Assembly (NCBI RefSeq): GCF_021155775.2
Contig: NC_060234.1
Span: forward strand, 35,523,026 to 35,587,025
Source of the DNA: Neodiprion pinetum
Taxonomy: Eukaryota; Arthropoda; Insecta; Hymenoptera; Diprionidae
Reading direction: 5' to 3'
DNA: 64,000 bases
Part shown: piece after piece, positions 38,301 to 52,200 of the stretch
Layout: every line of letters begins with the position of its first letter
How positions within the stretch are numbered: position 1 is the stretch's first letter
The notes under the pieces: model-generated
Seen by the model: only the letters and a program-made list of their open reading frames with translations
The model's database searches: none
Told to the model about the DNA's origin: nothing
Made by a program: the position numbers and the translations under genes

Positions 38301-40739
38301 GGAGACCGATGGACCGTTTTCTTGATGCGAATTCTAATTTCAATGCAGTGCTACTTAGCCGTATGTTCTACTACACAATCGACGTACAAGTATCCGCTGA
38401 TAAGTAACGTATTCCTTAAAAGTGCATGGGAGACCTGCAGAGCCAAGAGTTATTGAAAATTCCTCCATTTCATATTTGTCCCCGTCGCATAAGAACGTGT
38501 AATTTCATTCGTAGCTGTGCAGTACTGACTAACTACAAAAATATAGATAAATATAGACAAGTCAAACATATTCATTATCACTACTAGATACGAGGTTACT
38601 GACATCACTTGATCGCGAGCGACAAGATCACTCGGATGTCAAATACGTGAAAGATACCTACCTGATTTCGATCGGCAAAGTAAACATCTTAAAGAAAAAA
38701 AAAGGAAAAAATGCTTGTTGGCACCTGTGTATTACACGAGCGTCAATCGTGGGTACATCAAAACAAAACTCATGTCTGAAGGATAGCTGCTTACTGATTT
38801 TTAAAGAAGGATCCAGGTTGCGCCCACGGCCCTGTAGTGGCTTAAATGAATTCCTCTCACGATTTTCAATGCAAATACCACAGACCGTAAGAAAATATAA
38901 TTATTTCTTACACCCGGTGTACAACTGCACAGACACCTTCGGTAGTTCGTCACGGTTAAAGAAGCCGATAGGTGTATAATTCGAGTTATTATTTCTTTAA
39001 TTCCGAAAATTACGCACGCTCATAAACGTTTATAACTCACCACAAGAATTGTAATGGCAGGCGCCAGAAACTGCAACGATCGAATAACCAACGGAACGGT
39101 CTGGTTCTAAATAAGCCCTGTAGTTTTACAGTCAAGAGATCCTTACCTCTGCGAAATTTGCACCACTCTCGGCCTTGTAATCCCTATTTTTTCTTCATTT
39201 TTCTTAGTGCTCGGCCGAAGGCTGGCGCCAGAAGTACGGCTGCGTTGCCGAAAATCGAGTCTGAGTGAAAATTTATTTTTCATCGTCAGACGGTTGGAAT
39301 ACCATGAGCCGTCCCACCCATCCTGTTCTAGTCTCTTTTTCGTATTCCGTACAAACCTCACATTAGAATTAGCCGCGCATGTTCGCGATGATTATCGGAG
39401 ATCAAGAGTCACGATTTCCTGATGTCCGTCAATATATGCGATCTGTGTAAACGCCGAACGTTTTGCCGTCTAAAAAATTGACGAAACTGCGTACCGCCGT
39501 CGAAATGAAGAGCCATAGTCTGGCCCTGGCCTTTTTATCATTCTATTCACAACCGTCCTCGCCTCTGAGGGTATGATATTACGAAGTTTACAATTAATTC
39601 CACACCATTTGTCTCACGGCTGACTTTGAGGCCCGACAAAGTTTACAAAATTTCAATCCATTCCATCTTATTTCTCTGAATTCCTTCAATCGTACTCATC
39701 GTCAGCCATCGAGCAGCCCTCGCTCAACGTCTCTTATTGTCTAGTTCTCGAACACATTGAGGGATTCCATTCGGCTCGCTATAACAATTGATTGAACTTT
39801 TTTGCAACAGAACTTCGGACGAGAAACTCAAAATTGAAAGTAAGAGAGGTAATCGCTCCATCGCCATTGGGGTACAGGAATCGACGTGGCAATGGACAAA
39901 TTCACAGGCTATTCTTACTCTTTTAATCGCCATCGATATCCAATAGAGCTGAATGGTCTATCGAATCTCATGGAGATTCTTTTGAATGGCAGAATGATTA
40001 CAGGATTAACGAGACAGAGTTGGGAACCTGGATTAGGCGCTGACGAAGCTGCGTATGGCATAATATTCTCGGAATACCTGACGGAAATAATTTGATAAAT
40101 TTATAGCTTTGAGAATATAGTGAAATAAGTAGATCTTGGAAAGAGCAGGATGTATCATCCTGTAACTGCCTCCCTGCGGCGACAATGCGGTAAGCAAGAG
40201 TACGATGACGCGTTAGAACTATCAAAAATTCTCACAATTCCACGGTTTTCCTGTACGCTTCCGAAAACCGAGATGTACAAGCCAAGATGCACAAAAACCA
40301 GGCAATAAAGTATGCCGCCTGCGGTGACGTCGAACGCCGGTACCAACGACACTCGTACACAACACAAGAGCATTACAACGCTTATTTCTCGAAAATCAGA
40401 GACGATCCGGGTGGCTAACGGACGCATCTCCTTCCCCGAAGTGGGCGCATTGTGTATATTGCGAATACTTTTCGCCACTCGAACGTGCACTTCCTGCGTT
40501 CAGGGGGAGTCCTGTGAGCGTCCGAATCTCCGTGGTGGGGATTGTCCTATGTAAGCCCTGAACGACGAGGTCCAGGCCACAGCATCAGAACTCGAACCCA
40601 GGACATCGCAGCTTCGGCGATACGTGTGAAAACTTTTTTGCGAGTAATATTGCACATTCGGTATATCGCGAATTTGCAACGCACTTTAATCCGTCGTCTG
40701 TATCCTTGGATCAACCCGTCGATACCATTGTTCACGGCA
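29314..40739. other. 11-kb gene-free region
   Basis: I find no supportable gene. Many open frames of 60-165 codons occur on both strands, but none has a signal peptide, domain or consistent splice borders. Visible content: AACCGGTC (Grainyhead-like) at 29733-29740, about 600 bp upstream of the minus-strand gene; a T-rich low-complexity stretch at about 35021-35160; and a (TC)n tract at 35191-35224. The region next to 40740 shows no clear TATA box for the polyQ gene, whose transcription start may lie further upstream. Confidence 0.5.
35021..35224. repeat. Low-complexity T-rich stretch followed by (TC)n
   Basis: Positions 35021-35160 are dominated by TTTTATT-type sequence, and 35191-35224 is a CT/TC microsatellite. 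The open frames crossing it encode only Phe/Leu/Ser-rich chance peptides. Confidence 0.75.
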
Positions 40740-43700
40740 ATGTTCTATTTGTATTTACCGGCTCTCTTGAGCCTCGCGGCTGCTCTGAATCCCACGTCTC
40801 AAGCTACGCAGACTTATCTCCAGCAGACGCAGCAGCAGCAGCAGCAGCAACAGCAGCAACAGCAAGGTGAGTGATGCTGATCTGTCAGTTAATGTGCGCT
40901 AAGAAAATCCAACAGGTTTGTTGTTGACTGGTGCCATTGAGCCAAACCACGCGAAAAGTACTTCGCGTCATTGTTCCTAGTCAAATTTAGAATCGTTAGT
41001 TCACGAAGACGGTGAAACGATTCGAGAACCAAGAGAGCATCGGGAAATTTTTTTAAAACGTAGCTTCATTACAATAATTAAGTAAGTTTTGACTCCTGTT
41101 TGTACTTAAAATAGATGCGAATGAATCAGAGTCGATCAGTGTTCCTTCATTATTTATAAACGATTCGCCGGCCCTTTATACTGGCATTAGCATAACATAT
41201 GATTTCCATTCACTACGAAATATTGCAGAACACCTTAGTTTCAACGGCTTCTTCACGAGTTTCTTCTAACCAAATTTGATGTGAATTACCACAAGCTTCA
41301 GATTTATCATATAAAAGCTACGATTATTGAACCCCGAGAGATGCGATTAAATCCAATTAGCAATGCTCGCACTCGCTCTTGAAGAAAAGATCTCCATCCA
41401 GCACAGTGAAAATAAGTTTCGCTACTGACAAATTGCCTTGAGCCACACCCGTTCTTGTAGGAAAAACCTTCTAAGGTGTATGAACCTCTGGAAACGTAAT
41501 GAAATCAGCGTCGAGGCGAGCTAAACTCATAGAGATATAAGACTACGATGCGTGCCATTCACCCAGTAGTAACGCGACGTACGCACGTTCACGTATTCCG
41601 TACGCGATATGAATCGAGTAAAGTGTGATTTCAATGCCAAAGACTATTTGAGCAACAACATTCAAGTTTTAAACGTAGTATGACGGTACTATAGGACTAT
41701 GTGACGAGATCGAGTCTGAATAGAACATTTTTCGGGAGTTTTAAGAAGACCGATAAAAATTCGAATACCGAATGACAGCCAATGTAATCCAGGAACAATC
41801 GCCTCAATATTAATTGCTCAGTTTTTATAGTAATTGTCTGAACTTGGATTATTAATAATTTTACAGTGAATCATTTATCGCAAAGGTTTTAAATGCTCGG
41901 AACGAATGTGTTAAAAATAATTTCCGATACCTAATCGGTCCAGCGTTAAACACTGATCAAACGTTAAGTTAAAATCCCACGTTCGAAGCTCGAAGCAATC
42001 AATTATAAGATATTCAGACCATTATAAATGCAAATTATTGCTTCAATTTTTTGTTACACTAATATCGTACCACACAATAATTCTTCTGTGACAAAACATA
42101 CTTTTTTTAACGCGATAATGATTTCGGACTTACCCGGTCATTCAAAAAGCTAACTGGAATTTATATTCTGCATGTGCATACGGCAACGATTTGGTTTTTG
42201 GAGGGCTTGATACGTTGATCAGGTATAAAAATCTTTCCCCCAAGTAGATATTGTTTTTTCAAAAGTCTGAAGGATGTTATACGTACCAGTGACGAATCAA
42301 GTGAAATCATTTCAACGTTCTATGTCACGTTTCGAAGAATAAGAAAACTTTGAAACGAAACCTGCCCATCTCACGGAGTTGTTTTAGTCTTTGCCACCAA
42401 CAGAGCTTCGTTCCCTGCAGCGTTGGGGCGTGCGAAAGTGAAGAGGCTTCGCGCTTGAACACAACTCGAGTACGACGTGAATATTTATTCAATAACGCCA
42501 CTCGTGTACGAGAAAGAGGTTTGAGAAACAAGAAGAGTAGCGTTCAAAAATCTGAGAACAATTAGCCAAGAACGTAACAAAGACGGGCCGTAGGTCAACG
42601 GCAGAACCTGCTCAAGGCTTATTTAAATATTAACCCAACGTTACGAGGGAACGTTGCGCATAACCGTTTATGTCGCTCGAGTCTCATCAACTTTTTGCAG
42701 AGGCGTTTGTAACCGCCTCGGGTCTCCGAACCCACGCCGAATGCGGGTTATATTTGTGTAAACCGATATGAATATTCCACAGACCAACAACAGCGAAGCC
42801 ATAAGTGAGCATCCTTACATGGACATGCGGTACTGGTATCAAAAACCACCCGCGGAGCAATTTCATGGTCTAGACCAAACTGCTCCGTATTGATAAATCG
42901 TGTCAATTAAACAATTCAACAACCGAGTTGGATCCGATTTATTTTCTTATGGTGGACGCCACCTGCGGCACTACTGGGCATATCGATCAGTATCATCAAT
43001 ATGTCATCGCTCGTCGAACATGTCGAGAGTAAAGGCTGCTTTGAAAAATAAAATTCTCTCCTGTTTCAATTTGATTTCACATGCAATCAGTGTAATTCAC
43101 TTCACTTTAATAGACTCGAACGCGCGAAAACCAATCCCATGAATACAGATTGTCAAAACATTCCAAGTTTGAATTCAAATAAGCTTTTAAAACGCCCTTT
43201 ACTTGCAGTTTTTTAGAAGTCAGACTACGACCTATATTTTGACCATCAAAAGAGTTAGCTCGTGTCTTTTCTTCCTTCTGGTATCCCAGAAAATATTGTT
43301 GGAGCTCATCTTCTTGCCAACTAGAAGAATGAAATACTCTAATTTGATACATTACGACAATTTCAGTGTCACCGAACGTATGGGACCGTATCGACTACAA
43401 TAAGCTGGATAAGGAACTTACAAGTTGGCACAAGGAGCCCGAAATCCCGAGTACGAACCCCTCTGCAAACCAGGGCGAGGTAAAGCAGAGCTACGGCGAC
43501 ATTCCTCGTCCAATTCAACCGTTTTGGCCACCTCCAACGACTAAACCAATTCCACCGACAGCGAAACCAGAGCCACCGGTTCTACCGGAGGGTTGTCTGG
43601 CTCTCAGAGGTCAATTCGCTAGCTGGAAAAGCTGCTCAAGTTATCTTAATTGCTGGGACGGTATCGTAATCGAGCAGGAATGCCCTGGCGGATTGCTGTT

Positions 43701-46151
43701 CAATGAATACAAAAACTACTGCGACTTTTCCTACAACGTCTACTGCGGTAGCCGGCCGGCACCCACGCCCCGTAAGTACCTGAAGACACCTTTAAGAGTC
43801 AATGAAAATTGAACTCCAGACTTATTTCACGATTTCCTATGACGAAGGTTAGATATTATAGTCTCCAATACGAGGATTAATTCTTCGCGTAACGGGTACC
43901 TACATTAATTAAAGAACGACTTGTTTTTAATTATGCATTCTAACGGGCAAACAGCTTTGAAGAAAAAAATCTGATATTCACCGCTCTTGCAAATTGATTA
44001 CATCAACGGTAATGTGTAAAAAAAACAAGAAGCTCAGTTTCATCAAAATACGTAAGTATCGTTGGTTGATTTTCGCGGTTTAACTTTACTTGACTTTGAC
44101 GAAGAAAAAACCGGGAAACATGTTTCGCTATTTGCCTTTAAAATGCAGAATTTACCTCTTTTACTGTAATCTCATAGACATACTCTAGAACAAAAAGTCT
44201 GAATTGACGCGGAGTCAACCATTTGAATACACATCAAAATGTTAAAGATCCGCTGCTGTTTGACTATCTCAAAGCTGTTGAATATGGTACTCAAGTTTAT
44301 GTAAGTCGAAGTTATCTCGCTTTTGGTTTTATTCCGTCGTAACACGTGGCGGGATAAGATTCGCAACTTAAATTACCTGCACAGTTCGAAGAACTCGTGT
44401 GTCTGATGTCACACCGTTAACATTCTTGCAGAACCGGAGCTACAACCAGGTTCGAACACTTGCCCAACCCCGAATGGCCAATACAGAAGTTCAACCAACT
44501 GTTCCGAATTCTACGTCTGTGTTTACGGAAAACCCACGATACGTCATTGCCCGCGAGGTCTTGTCTACAACGATGTAAGCGATACGTGATAATGATCTGA
44601 TAGAATGTTATTGTTTTTGGTTAGCTTACAACAATCGATTAGGAATCCCTTTTATGATATTGTATCGACGCTCCGCGCCTAGCTCCTGTTTACACAATAG
44701 GTACTCAATATTATCCGAATGAAAATTCTTCTTGACGAGTGGTCAAAAAATTACTTCCATAAATGGGAAACAAAGCCGAGTGCATTGAATATTGTATAAT
44801 CAACATTCCTTTTGCACCGAACACAGCGCTGTAGGAACCGCGCGTTTACTTTGGAATATGGAAACATAATGCGCATCCTGTTGCATCGCGCATACATCAT
44901 GCATAATCCATGAAGTAAATTATTCTCACAAACTTAAAAATTACAAAACAAAGCCCCGGCAGAGAACTCGTGCATTCCGAATTAATGTAGCTTTTTACAA
45001 TCCAATGACCAGCAGTTCGTTGCTCCTTCGTAAGTATCTATAAATACTACCTGCGCACAGAGGTTTGTCTACTGATCATTATTATAAGTAGAAATGTAAA
45101 TTCTATAACGGTCATGCCACGTTCCTAGATACGAATAACGACTTCAGTGTCATGAATTTCATATCCTGATCAATGCCAGCATTATTTTGCCGTCGCGTCT
45201 GCGCAACGTCGATGTTAATATGTTGTTTGATCACCGTAGGAATTCGGCATTTGCGACTACCTCTACAGGGTGGATTGCCGAGGTGCTGCAGAGCCCGCTC
45301 CATGGACACCCCCGATAATTCCTCATCCTCCGCACCACCCACACCCTCCGCACCACTCACATCCGCCTACACCACCCCCTTCGTACTACCCACCCCAACA
45401 AGTTCCGCAGCCTCAGTATCCTGCAAACCCTTGGCTGACGAAAGGATCTGACGTTGAGTCTGACCCCTGGCATCAAGGCACGATAGGTTCGTCGTGGGAG
45501 AAACAGCAAGGAAAAGAAAAAGACATCAAGGTATGTGGCGAACTTTTGGACAATTTTGTTCAGAAGACGCGGTAAATAGTTATATGCTTAGTTTTCGGAT
45601 GGAGATATTTCTACTGTTAATTTCACCCGATTCTCATTCAACAGCAACAACAGCAGCAGCATGTCCAACAAGGCGCAGGCATTGATCTTAGCGTGCAACA
45701 GGAAGAAGCCAAAAAACTGTTGCCGGAAAATCCATGGGGGCAGACGCAGGTGATACCTGCGCAACTCGATGGGAAAAGATGCACGGACGGAGACGTTCGA
45801 AGGTTGACCAATTCCTGCAGTAGTGTGGTAGTTTGCAGGAATGGGATTCCTGAACTCGTCGAGTGCCTAAACGGACAGGCATACGACAAGTCGTCGGACT
45901 TGTGCAAGCCTTTCGCGATCGCTAAGTGGTCAGTATAACTCAAGCAGCTCGAATATTACCGCTGTAGCGGTAAGAAAGTGGAAACTGATGGGTCGATTGC
46001 AGTTTTCAAAGAACAAAATGCGTAGAAGGGTTTAAATTTTATGGTTGTTAAAAAATTGCAATGGACCGATCCGTTTCCGCGGTGTACTGTGATACGAAAT
46101 TTGAAAATTTTCTAAAAACCTGTATTTTTTTCTCTGTATGTTTACAGTTAA
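40740..46151 (+). CDS. PolyQ and Pro/His-rich three-CBD secreted protein (obstructor/CPAP3-like, unassigned)
   Basis: Exons are 40740-40866, 43367-43771, 44432-44574, 45240-45530, 45645-45928 and 46148-46151 (417 aa; phases 1, 1, 0, 0, 2). The signal peptide (MFYLYLPALLSLAAA) is followed by a 12-Gln tract (40830-40865), a Pro-rich spacer and CBD1 (119-169). CBD2 (188-238) follows, then a His/Pro-rich linker of about 130 residues with a second Gln tract, and CBD3 (368-417). Cys spacings are very regular: 12-5-9-12-7, 12-5-9-12-7 and 11-5-9-12-7. The last exon supplies only the last base of the final Cys codon plus TAA. Without it CBD3 would have five Cys, and AATAAA follows 46 nt later at 46197-46202. 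CBD3 has SSVVV where an aromatic is usual. It does not match a named obstructor I know. The intron inside CBD2 is unique here. Confidence 0.85.
40830..40865 (+). repeat. CAG/CAA repeat encoding 12 glutamines
   Basis: Twelve consecutive CAG/CAA codons lie at the 3' end of exon 1 of the polyQ gene, directly before the splice donor. The six pure CAG codons at its start may be length-variable. Confidence 0.9.
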
Positions 46152-46196
46152 TCAAGAAACAGTATAGATTATCCGCTTTTTAACCAACATCGCTAC

Positions 46197-46202
46197 AATA
46201 AA
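46197..46202 (+). terminator. Poly(A) signal of the polyQ three-CBD gene
   Basis: AATAAA lies 46 nt after the TAA of the four-base last coding exon. This independently supports that terminal exon. Confidence 0.65.
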
Positions 46203-49200
46203 TCAATTTTATATATCGAAAACCCATTGATTACTCGATCATTACCCTCATCGAATCCTACCGCTCTGAAAACAGAACTCTACCTTACCGTCTGAGCTTA
46301 CCGAACATATGATCGACGAAAAAATATCCGTAGATCGGAGTAGATCCTACTACGAAGTTCAACGAAGTCGATTGAACAGGTAATTTCAGATTCTCGGTTC
46401 AGCCAATTGCCATCAGCCGAACACCAGTTGGTTTCAAAGATTATCCAAGCATCCTTGCAAGGTATCCGACTGTTTGCATACTTTCCGTCGATACGATTCC
46501 AAAGCGTGTCGTTGAACAAAGAATTTAAAGACGGTTGCCGCTGGGTAAATTTTCGCGATCACTACTCTGAGCGTAAGTGTAACTTCTTTATCGGCGGGAG
46601 CCGTTGATCACTCGATCCCATAACGCATACAAAACCCCATCAGGGAAGTCTTCAGTCACGATGTCTACGATTTAGGACTTATGAGCAGCCCAGATAGAAT
46701 ATGCACCTGAAACAGTGGATACATTGAGCAATGATCGCATCTCTTCAAAGCTGGACAAAAAGCTACGAAAAAATTACTCCGATCAGTAGCGTTCAGCCTT
46801 CGAACACAACTCGTGAAGCTTGCACTACCTTACGGCGGTAAATCGGTGTATTAATAGACACGGATGTAGTATATCCGGGCGGATAGATCTGATAAGCAAT
46901 CAACCATGCGCCCAGGCGCCAAAGCTGCGAACGCGCCGCAATGCTTTACTTGTGGATATCGCGGTGACGCCTGTTTACAGAGTATGGGTATTACTTTCCC
47001 AGATTGCTTTCTTGCGGCTGCCACGCCCGGCACGAGCACTCTCCAACAAAGACGGAACTGGAAATTAACAGGAAACAGCGAGGCGAGGCAAGGCTCTGAC
47101 AACGCGAAGGCGTCGTCGCTACCACATCACACGGACTGATTAAAATATGGGACTTTCTCTGTCTGATTTGTCGACGAATCGCCCAGTTTCGATTCTTTTA
47201 ACATAATTCTGACGTCCGTCAGCTCCGTCAGGTCAAGAAGACACTCCGACAGTGTCAAACTCATGATTCAAACGAAAGCGTTTTAAAAATTTATTGACAA
47301 ACCTGACCATTAATCCTATGCCTGGTATAATCGTATCTTGTGAAATTTTACTTCTAATTGGTTAGAAATGTCGTTGGGTGGCCGTTGTTGTTTATACTCT
47401 TCTGGAAGTTCACGATTGCATCAGCAATAGGTTGTATACAAGTTTTATCGCCGAATCTTTCGACGTTTCTCTTATAATTGCCGATAGAAATCCTGATAGC
47501 CATGAGGCGATGTTTTTTCCCGCCTAAACCAGACACCGAATCATAATTAAACGACGATCGCGGTTAAACGAAAAAAATAAAAAATATACCACGATCGTTT
47601 AGGCAAAACGTGCCACTTACACGTGCAAGCATAATTTTGTAGAAGTCATTAATTTCAGCATCAGTGCTGTAGAATTTGCAGCACATGGCTGGTAACAACA
47701 TTTTCTTAAAAGAAAATATGAAGGTGGTTACATAGGATCTTGGAATGCCATAGAGGTGTGTCTTCGTATACGTAGGTATATTCTTCGAAGCCACAGTAAG
47801 TTGCTCATGATATAAAGAAACACCCCTTCGAGCTTCGAGGCGTGAAAGCTCTCGGATAAAGAAACCCGCTATTGAGCTTCCAGGATTTCATCCCCCCAGA
47901 GGCGTTACTGCAATGCGTTACATCGATCAATATACCTACGCTGGACAAAAACAACGCTCACGATCGGCGAGAAAAAGATGCGCAATGACATAAGGCGGTT
48001 TGACCGTCGTTTCTTCGGCCTCGTGCCTGCAGCTGACGATTCGTCGACGTGACATAACCGCATGGCTTTATATGTACAGGCGACATAATCGCCGGCTGCA
48101 TGTATCGTTCATTGTCCGGAGGGCTGAGCCTTTGTGGGTACGTCTTGTTCTGTGCTTGGAATATGCGTGGGAGGCATAACTGCATATCTGCAACGTGACC
48201 CGACGGTCCCAGTCGGACGTGCAAGGGTTCTTGGTATCGGCCACCGAACGACAATGAAAATACCAATATGGCCGTCACGGGTCGGAGGAACGATTCTTCG
48301 GCACGCTCTGTTGATCGTGAAATTCTCTGCTGTAAACCGAGAGTTTCTTCACGGTATTCTTTTGCCCCATCCTTCTACAAATCCCGGTTCGACAGCGACT
48401 TACGAACGCGTCTTTTCCTAAGATTTTTCTTCACGGTTTTCTGCCGACTTGCGATGTTATAGACTTTAATTAATTATGAGCGTCTCGAATGGCTGGAACT
48501 GAGAAAAACACTTTTATGTAGCTAGAAGCATCTGCAGTTTTTATAGTTTAGTAGCATCGTCATGGTGCTGAAGACGGGCATTTATACACGTTGGGTTTGT
48601 ATTACATTTTTGCGGTTCCACATCGCTGCTCGTTTGCTTGTTAGGCAACTTTTTTCAGATGCTTCGCAAGATCCGAATATCCATATTCATGGCCAAGTCA
48701 AAGCTTTATAATAAATCTCATATCCAGAATCAAAATTCATTCCTCGATGATTTGGAATTGTTCGCAAATCCATCCTAATTACAGTCGCGGTGCAGTCACT
48801 TCGATGTTATTTCTACTAAATGTATCGCTTATTGGCCTTGACATAGCTGCCAGATTTGGCAAAATTTCCACTATGTTTGCTGAAAATAAATATAAATAAT
48901 ATCCGAATCGGTGTTTAACAACTCTGTAACTGTAAAAATGAATATTCACTTAGGCTTATGGACTCTCGTTATAATAATAAGATTTCCACATAAAAAGTGA
49001 AATTGAACTCACAGGTCATCCGTTCTTTATTTCTCGATTGTAAGGAATCTGATATTAAAAATCTAACTTTCACCCAAAAGTTGAATATTAAAGTAGAATA
49101 AAAAGGCTTAACAGATAATAATCGTTAATAACGTTATTCTTCGTTTTCTCTTATCAGTCATCATCGGCAATTCCAATCCGACACGTATATATACCAATCA

Positions 49201-52200
49201 CCAGTCCTACGCAAAGATCAGTCATTGTTTTATTCTACTCGATTTCCGTTCATTGTTTGTTCGATCCACCACAAAGGTTTCGTATAATAAAAATGGTACC
49301 CTGTTTCTTCTCCTCTTTTCTATATCTCTATTGACAATAGACAATATACTAGATATTTTTCAACGTTTCTTCTAACGCAAAGAACGAATCTCGTTACGTT
49401 CGGTTAATAAACGCAGAAGTCGATGTCAAGTATAGCAGAATATTATCGTTACGCCAATTTGTCGCGTTTCTCCAACCGTAAGTAGTGCTGGTCTGAAAAT
49501 GACGGGTGAAGAAAAAAGCGTCAATAAAAAAAGTGAGCCATTGAAAATGAGTATAAGCTTGTGGAAAGCGGCGTATTTATCCAGACATGCGTAGAACGGC
49601 ATACGGCTCGTCACGCACGGTTTAAGTCTTCGTAACTGGGCCTTTGCCGCGAAGACTGGGAGGACTGTAAGAGAAATGCGCGTAAATGCAAAGAATGGCT
49701 TGCAATTTAATCGTCCGCGAGGCAACTGGGTCACGTCGAACAGGTGTTGTAATGCCCGACGTTGTCCGTCGTCCGACTCGCGATGTACGATCTTAACTGC
49801 GTCGACGTCATCCTGAAGAACGGACAGCAATTGGTTATTTGAAATTCCGATTTGGCAATAAAGAAAATCGACATGTCGGTGGCCGAGGGCCTGACTCGTG
49901 GCGATACGCTCCGTCCATTCGCCTTCCACCTTCAATCACTTTCGTTCGACGCTTCCGAAGAGCCCCGCAGTTAATCTTGAAGAGTGTGACAGCAAAATCC
50001 CGAAACTTGAATGAGAGAAATTTCACCGCTGTTACACAGCTTTGCCCTGGAGAGTCGGACTCCGAGTGATTTCGCGTGGTCATACTTAAGCCAGAGCGTA
50101 AAATCCGTGAGAAAATAGTCGCTGCATCCTGAAGCCGGACGCAAGTCACGGTCCCTGAATCGTCCGCTGATTGGCCAGTCATTGATTCGAAGTCAAGTCA
50201 CGATGCTCCGAAGTAACCATAGGCTCCAATCCTTATTTTTCAATTTCGTCCGTACCTCGAGGCACTCGAGACTTTGGTCAAGGTGAACCAGAGACCCCTC
50301 CTTCATCCTGCCGACAGTATCTCTCTTCGCAGCCTCTTCAATCCTGGACACGTTATACGTTACAGACTTCCGCAGATACTCCGAACTCACCTCCTCTATG
50401 CTATATATTACACCCAGCAAGAGCGTGCAGATCCGATTTTTCGAAAGATCAATTCAAGGCTGCACGAGCATTCATCTAATCGCATCGACGTGGCCAAGAA
50501 GAAACGCCTGGTGTACAAAGAGAAATAACTAGCGGTAGTAGCTGGAGTAGCGTAAGGACTTTGTTAAAGTCTGTGCGGTGCGTTTGGCGACCATAACTCA
50601 GGTGCGATCAGGCGACGGGGTTAAGTTATGCAAGAGCCTCCTTGAATACATAACGCATACTCGGTAAGGTCAAACGCAGTGACATTTGAAAGACAGCTTT
50701 CACCCATGTCGCACTTACTTTCTTCCTATTTTCGATTTGCTGGAGAGCAGGGCGCGGTCCGATCGCGCACCGTACGTGTGCAGCGTTCACCGATACCATC
50801 GAGAATATCTCATGTTGTCTCGAAATTGCGGACACATGTGTACATTACGTGAATAGGCGAGAGTCAGCCAGGGTTGACTGGGTAACGTGAACTCTCATAA
50901 TTCCCGCTCTATTCAATTGACTGTACAAAACTCGTGAGCAATGGGTTCTACATGCTCTTCTTCGGTTGTCCCCTATTTTCACTGTTGGTACGTGCCTCCA
51001 ACCGGAGAAGCAGTACATAAGTTTGGTCCATCGTCTCGTTTCGTTTTTTTTAAATACATATTAATGTGCTTACTTACACCTGCGTTGTGCCCACCAGATG
51101 TATAACGTGAATTTATGAATACCAAAGTCTTTCTTACCTAAGTGGGTTGTTTCGCGTTTTCACTTTCTCTGTCTTTCTGACTCTTGATCTCGTTCGTCAA
51201 GCTGCTCGTTCTGCTTATTGGTCCGTCGATCGTTGACCGTGACACAAATCTGCCTCCGTGTATTCATTAAGTTATAAATTTGTCTTCACTGTTTTTTTTT
51301 TTCATCGGTCTACGCCCCGTTTTTCACGATACAGTATATAGTTGAGCATGTAATGAGTATGTAAATAAAGATTTCAGATTAAAAGTAACTCTTGATGCTG
51401 GTGCTTCGGGCTCTAATTCTAAGATCTATCGAGTATTAGACATGGGCAATTAGTCAATTAGCTACTGAATAAATTTGCTCTGAAGAAAGCTGAACGCTAC
51501 GCGTAAATTTGATGAGAGGATTATGGTCTAAATCAGCTTTCAGGTGTAACTCGATCCAGGATTGTATTCTATACCGACGTTAATGGCGTTAAAGAATACC
51601 AGATCTTTGAATTTTAAAAAAAAACCACGTTTTCTCAATAGCCCACAAATCTACGCAAAATTGAATACAAATTCGATCGCATTGGTTAAATTATTGAAGT
51701 GCTCATCCCGATCACTTATCAAAGGACTATATTCTATATGATCAAGCTTAGCCACGAGCCTCGAGAATTTTGGCTGCTCAACCGAGAATTTTCAGCTAGT
51801 CTATATTTAGCGGAGTTGGCATAGCTACCGGTTCGCGAAAACCAGTGTTGGCGACTAATGCTTGGCCGCTCAAGGTCGACCAGAGGTCTCTGAACGAGCA
51901 TTGCAGAGCGCTTCGGGAGTGAAAAAAATTTGTTATGCTGAAATTGGAATCAATTTTCCAACATTCGTTAGTCTGTTTTCCCTGACGACAACCGTATCGG
52001 TTCAAAGTTCACGTGTCGAGCCGCAGGCCTCTTTTACGAAACGCGTCTCATAATCCGACGCACAGTAATAAACAGTGTTGCAATTTTAATGACTGCGTTA
52101 ATGCTAGGAGTAAATGAACCATCGCACATTTGTCTCGCACATTTCCACATCTTGGATTACAAACATATATTTTCACATTTATTTTTATTTTCTATCATCA

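Noticed and set aside
40585..40600. Sequence resembling a tRNA B box (TGGGTTCGAG on minus)
   Set aside because: No matching A box and no cloverleaf arms could be drawn around it.
45929..45938. Direct read-through stop for the polyQ gene (Trp-Ser-Val-stop)
   Set aside because: It would leave CBD3 with five cysteines; the split-Cys junction is conserved in the cluster and is followed by AATAAA.
47354..47688. Two exon-like minus-strand pieces joined by a GTAAGT donor
   Set aside because: The join gives only about 60 residues, no signal peptide or domain, and two different frames look equally plausible.
49426..49935. 169-codon minus-strand frame
   Set aside because: No domain or conserved-looking motif; one of several chance frames in this region.
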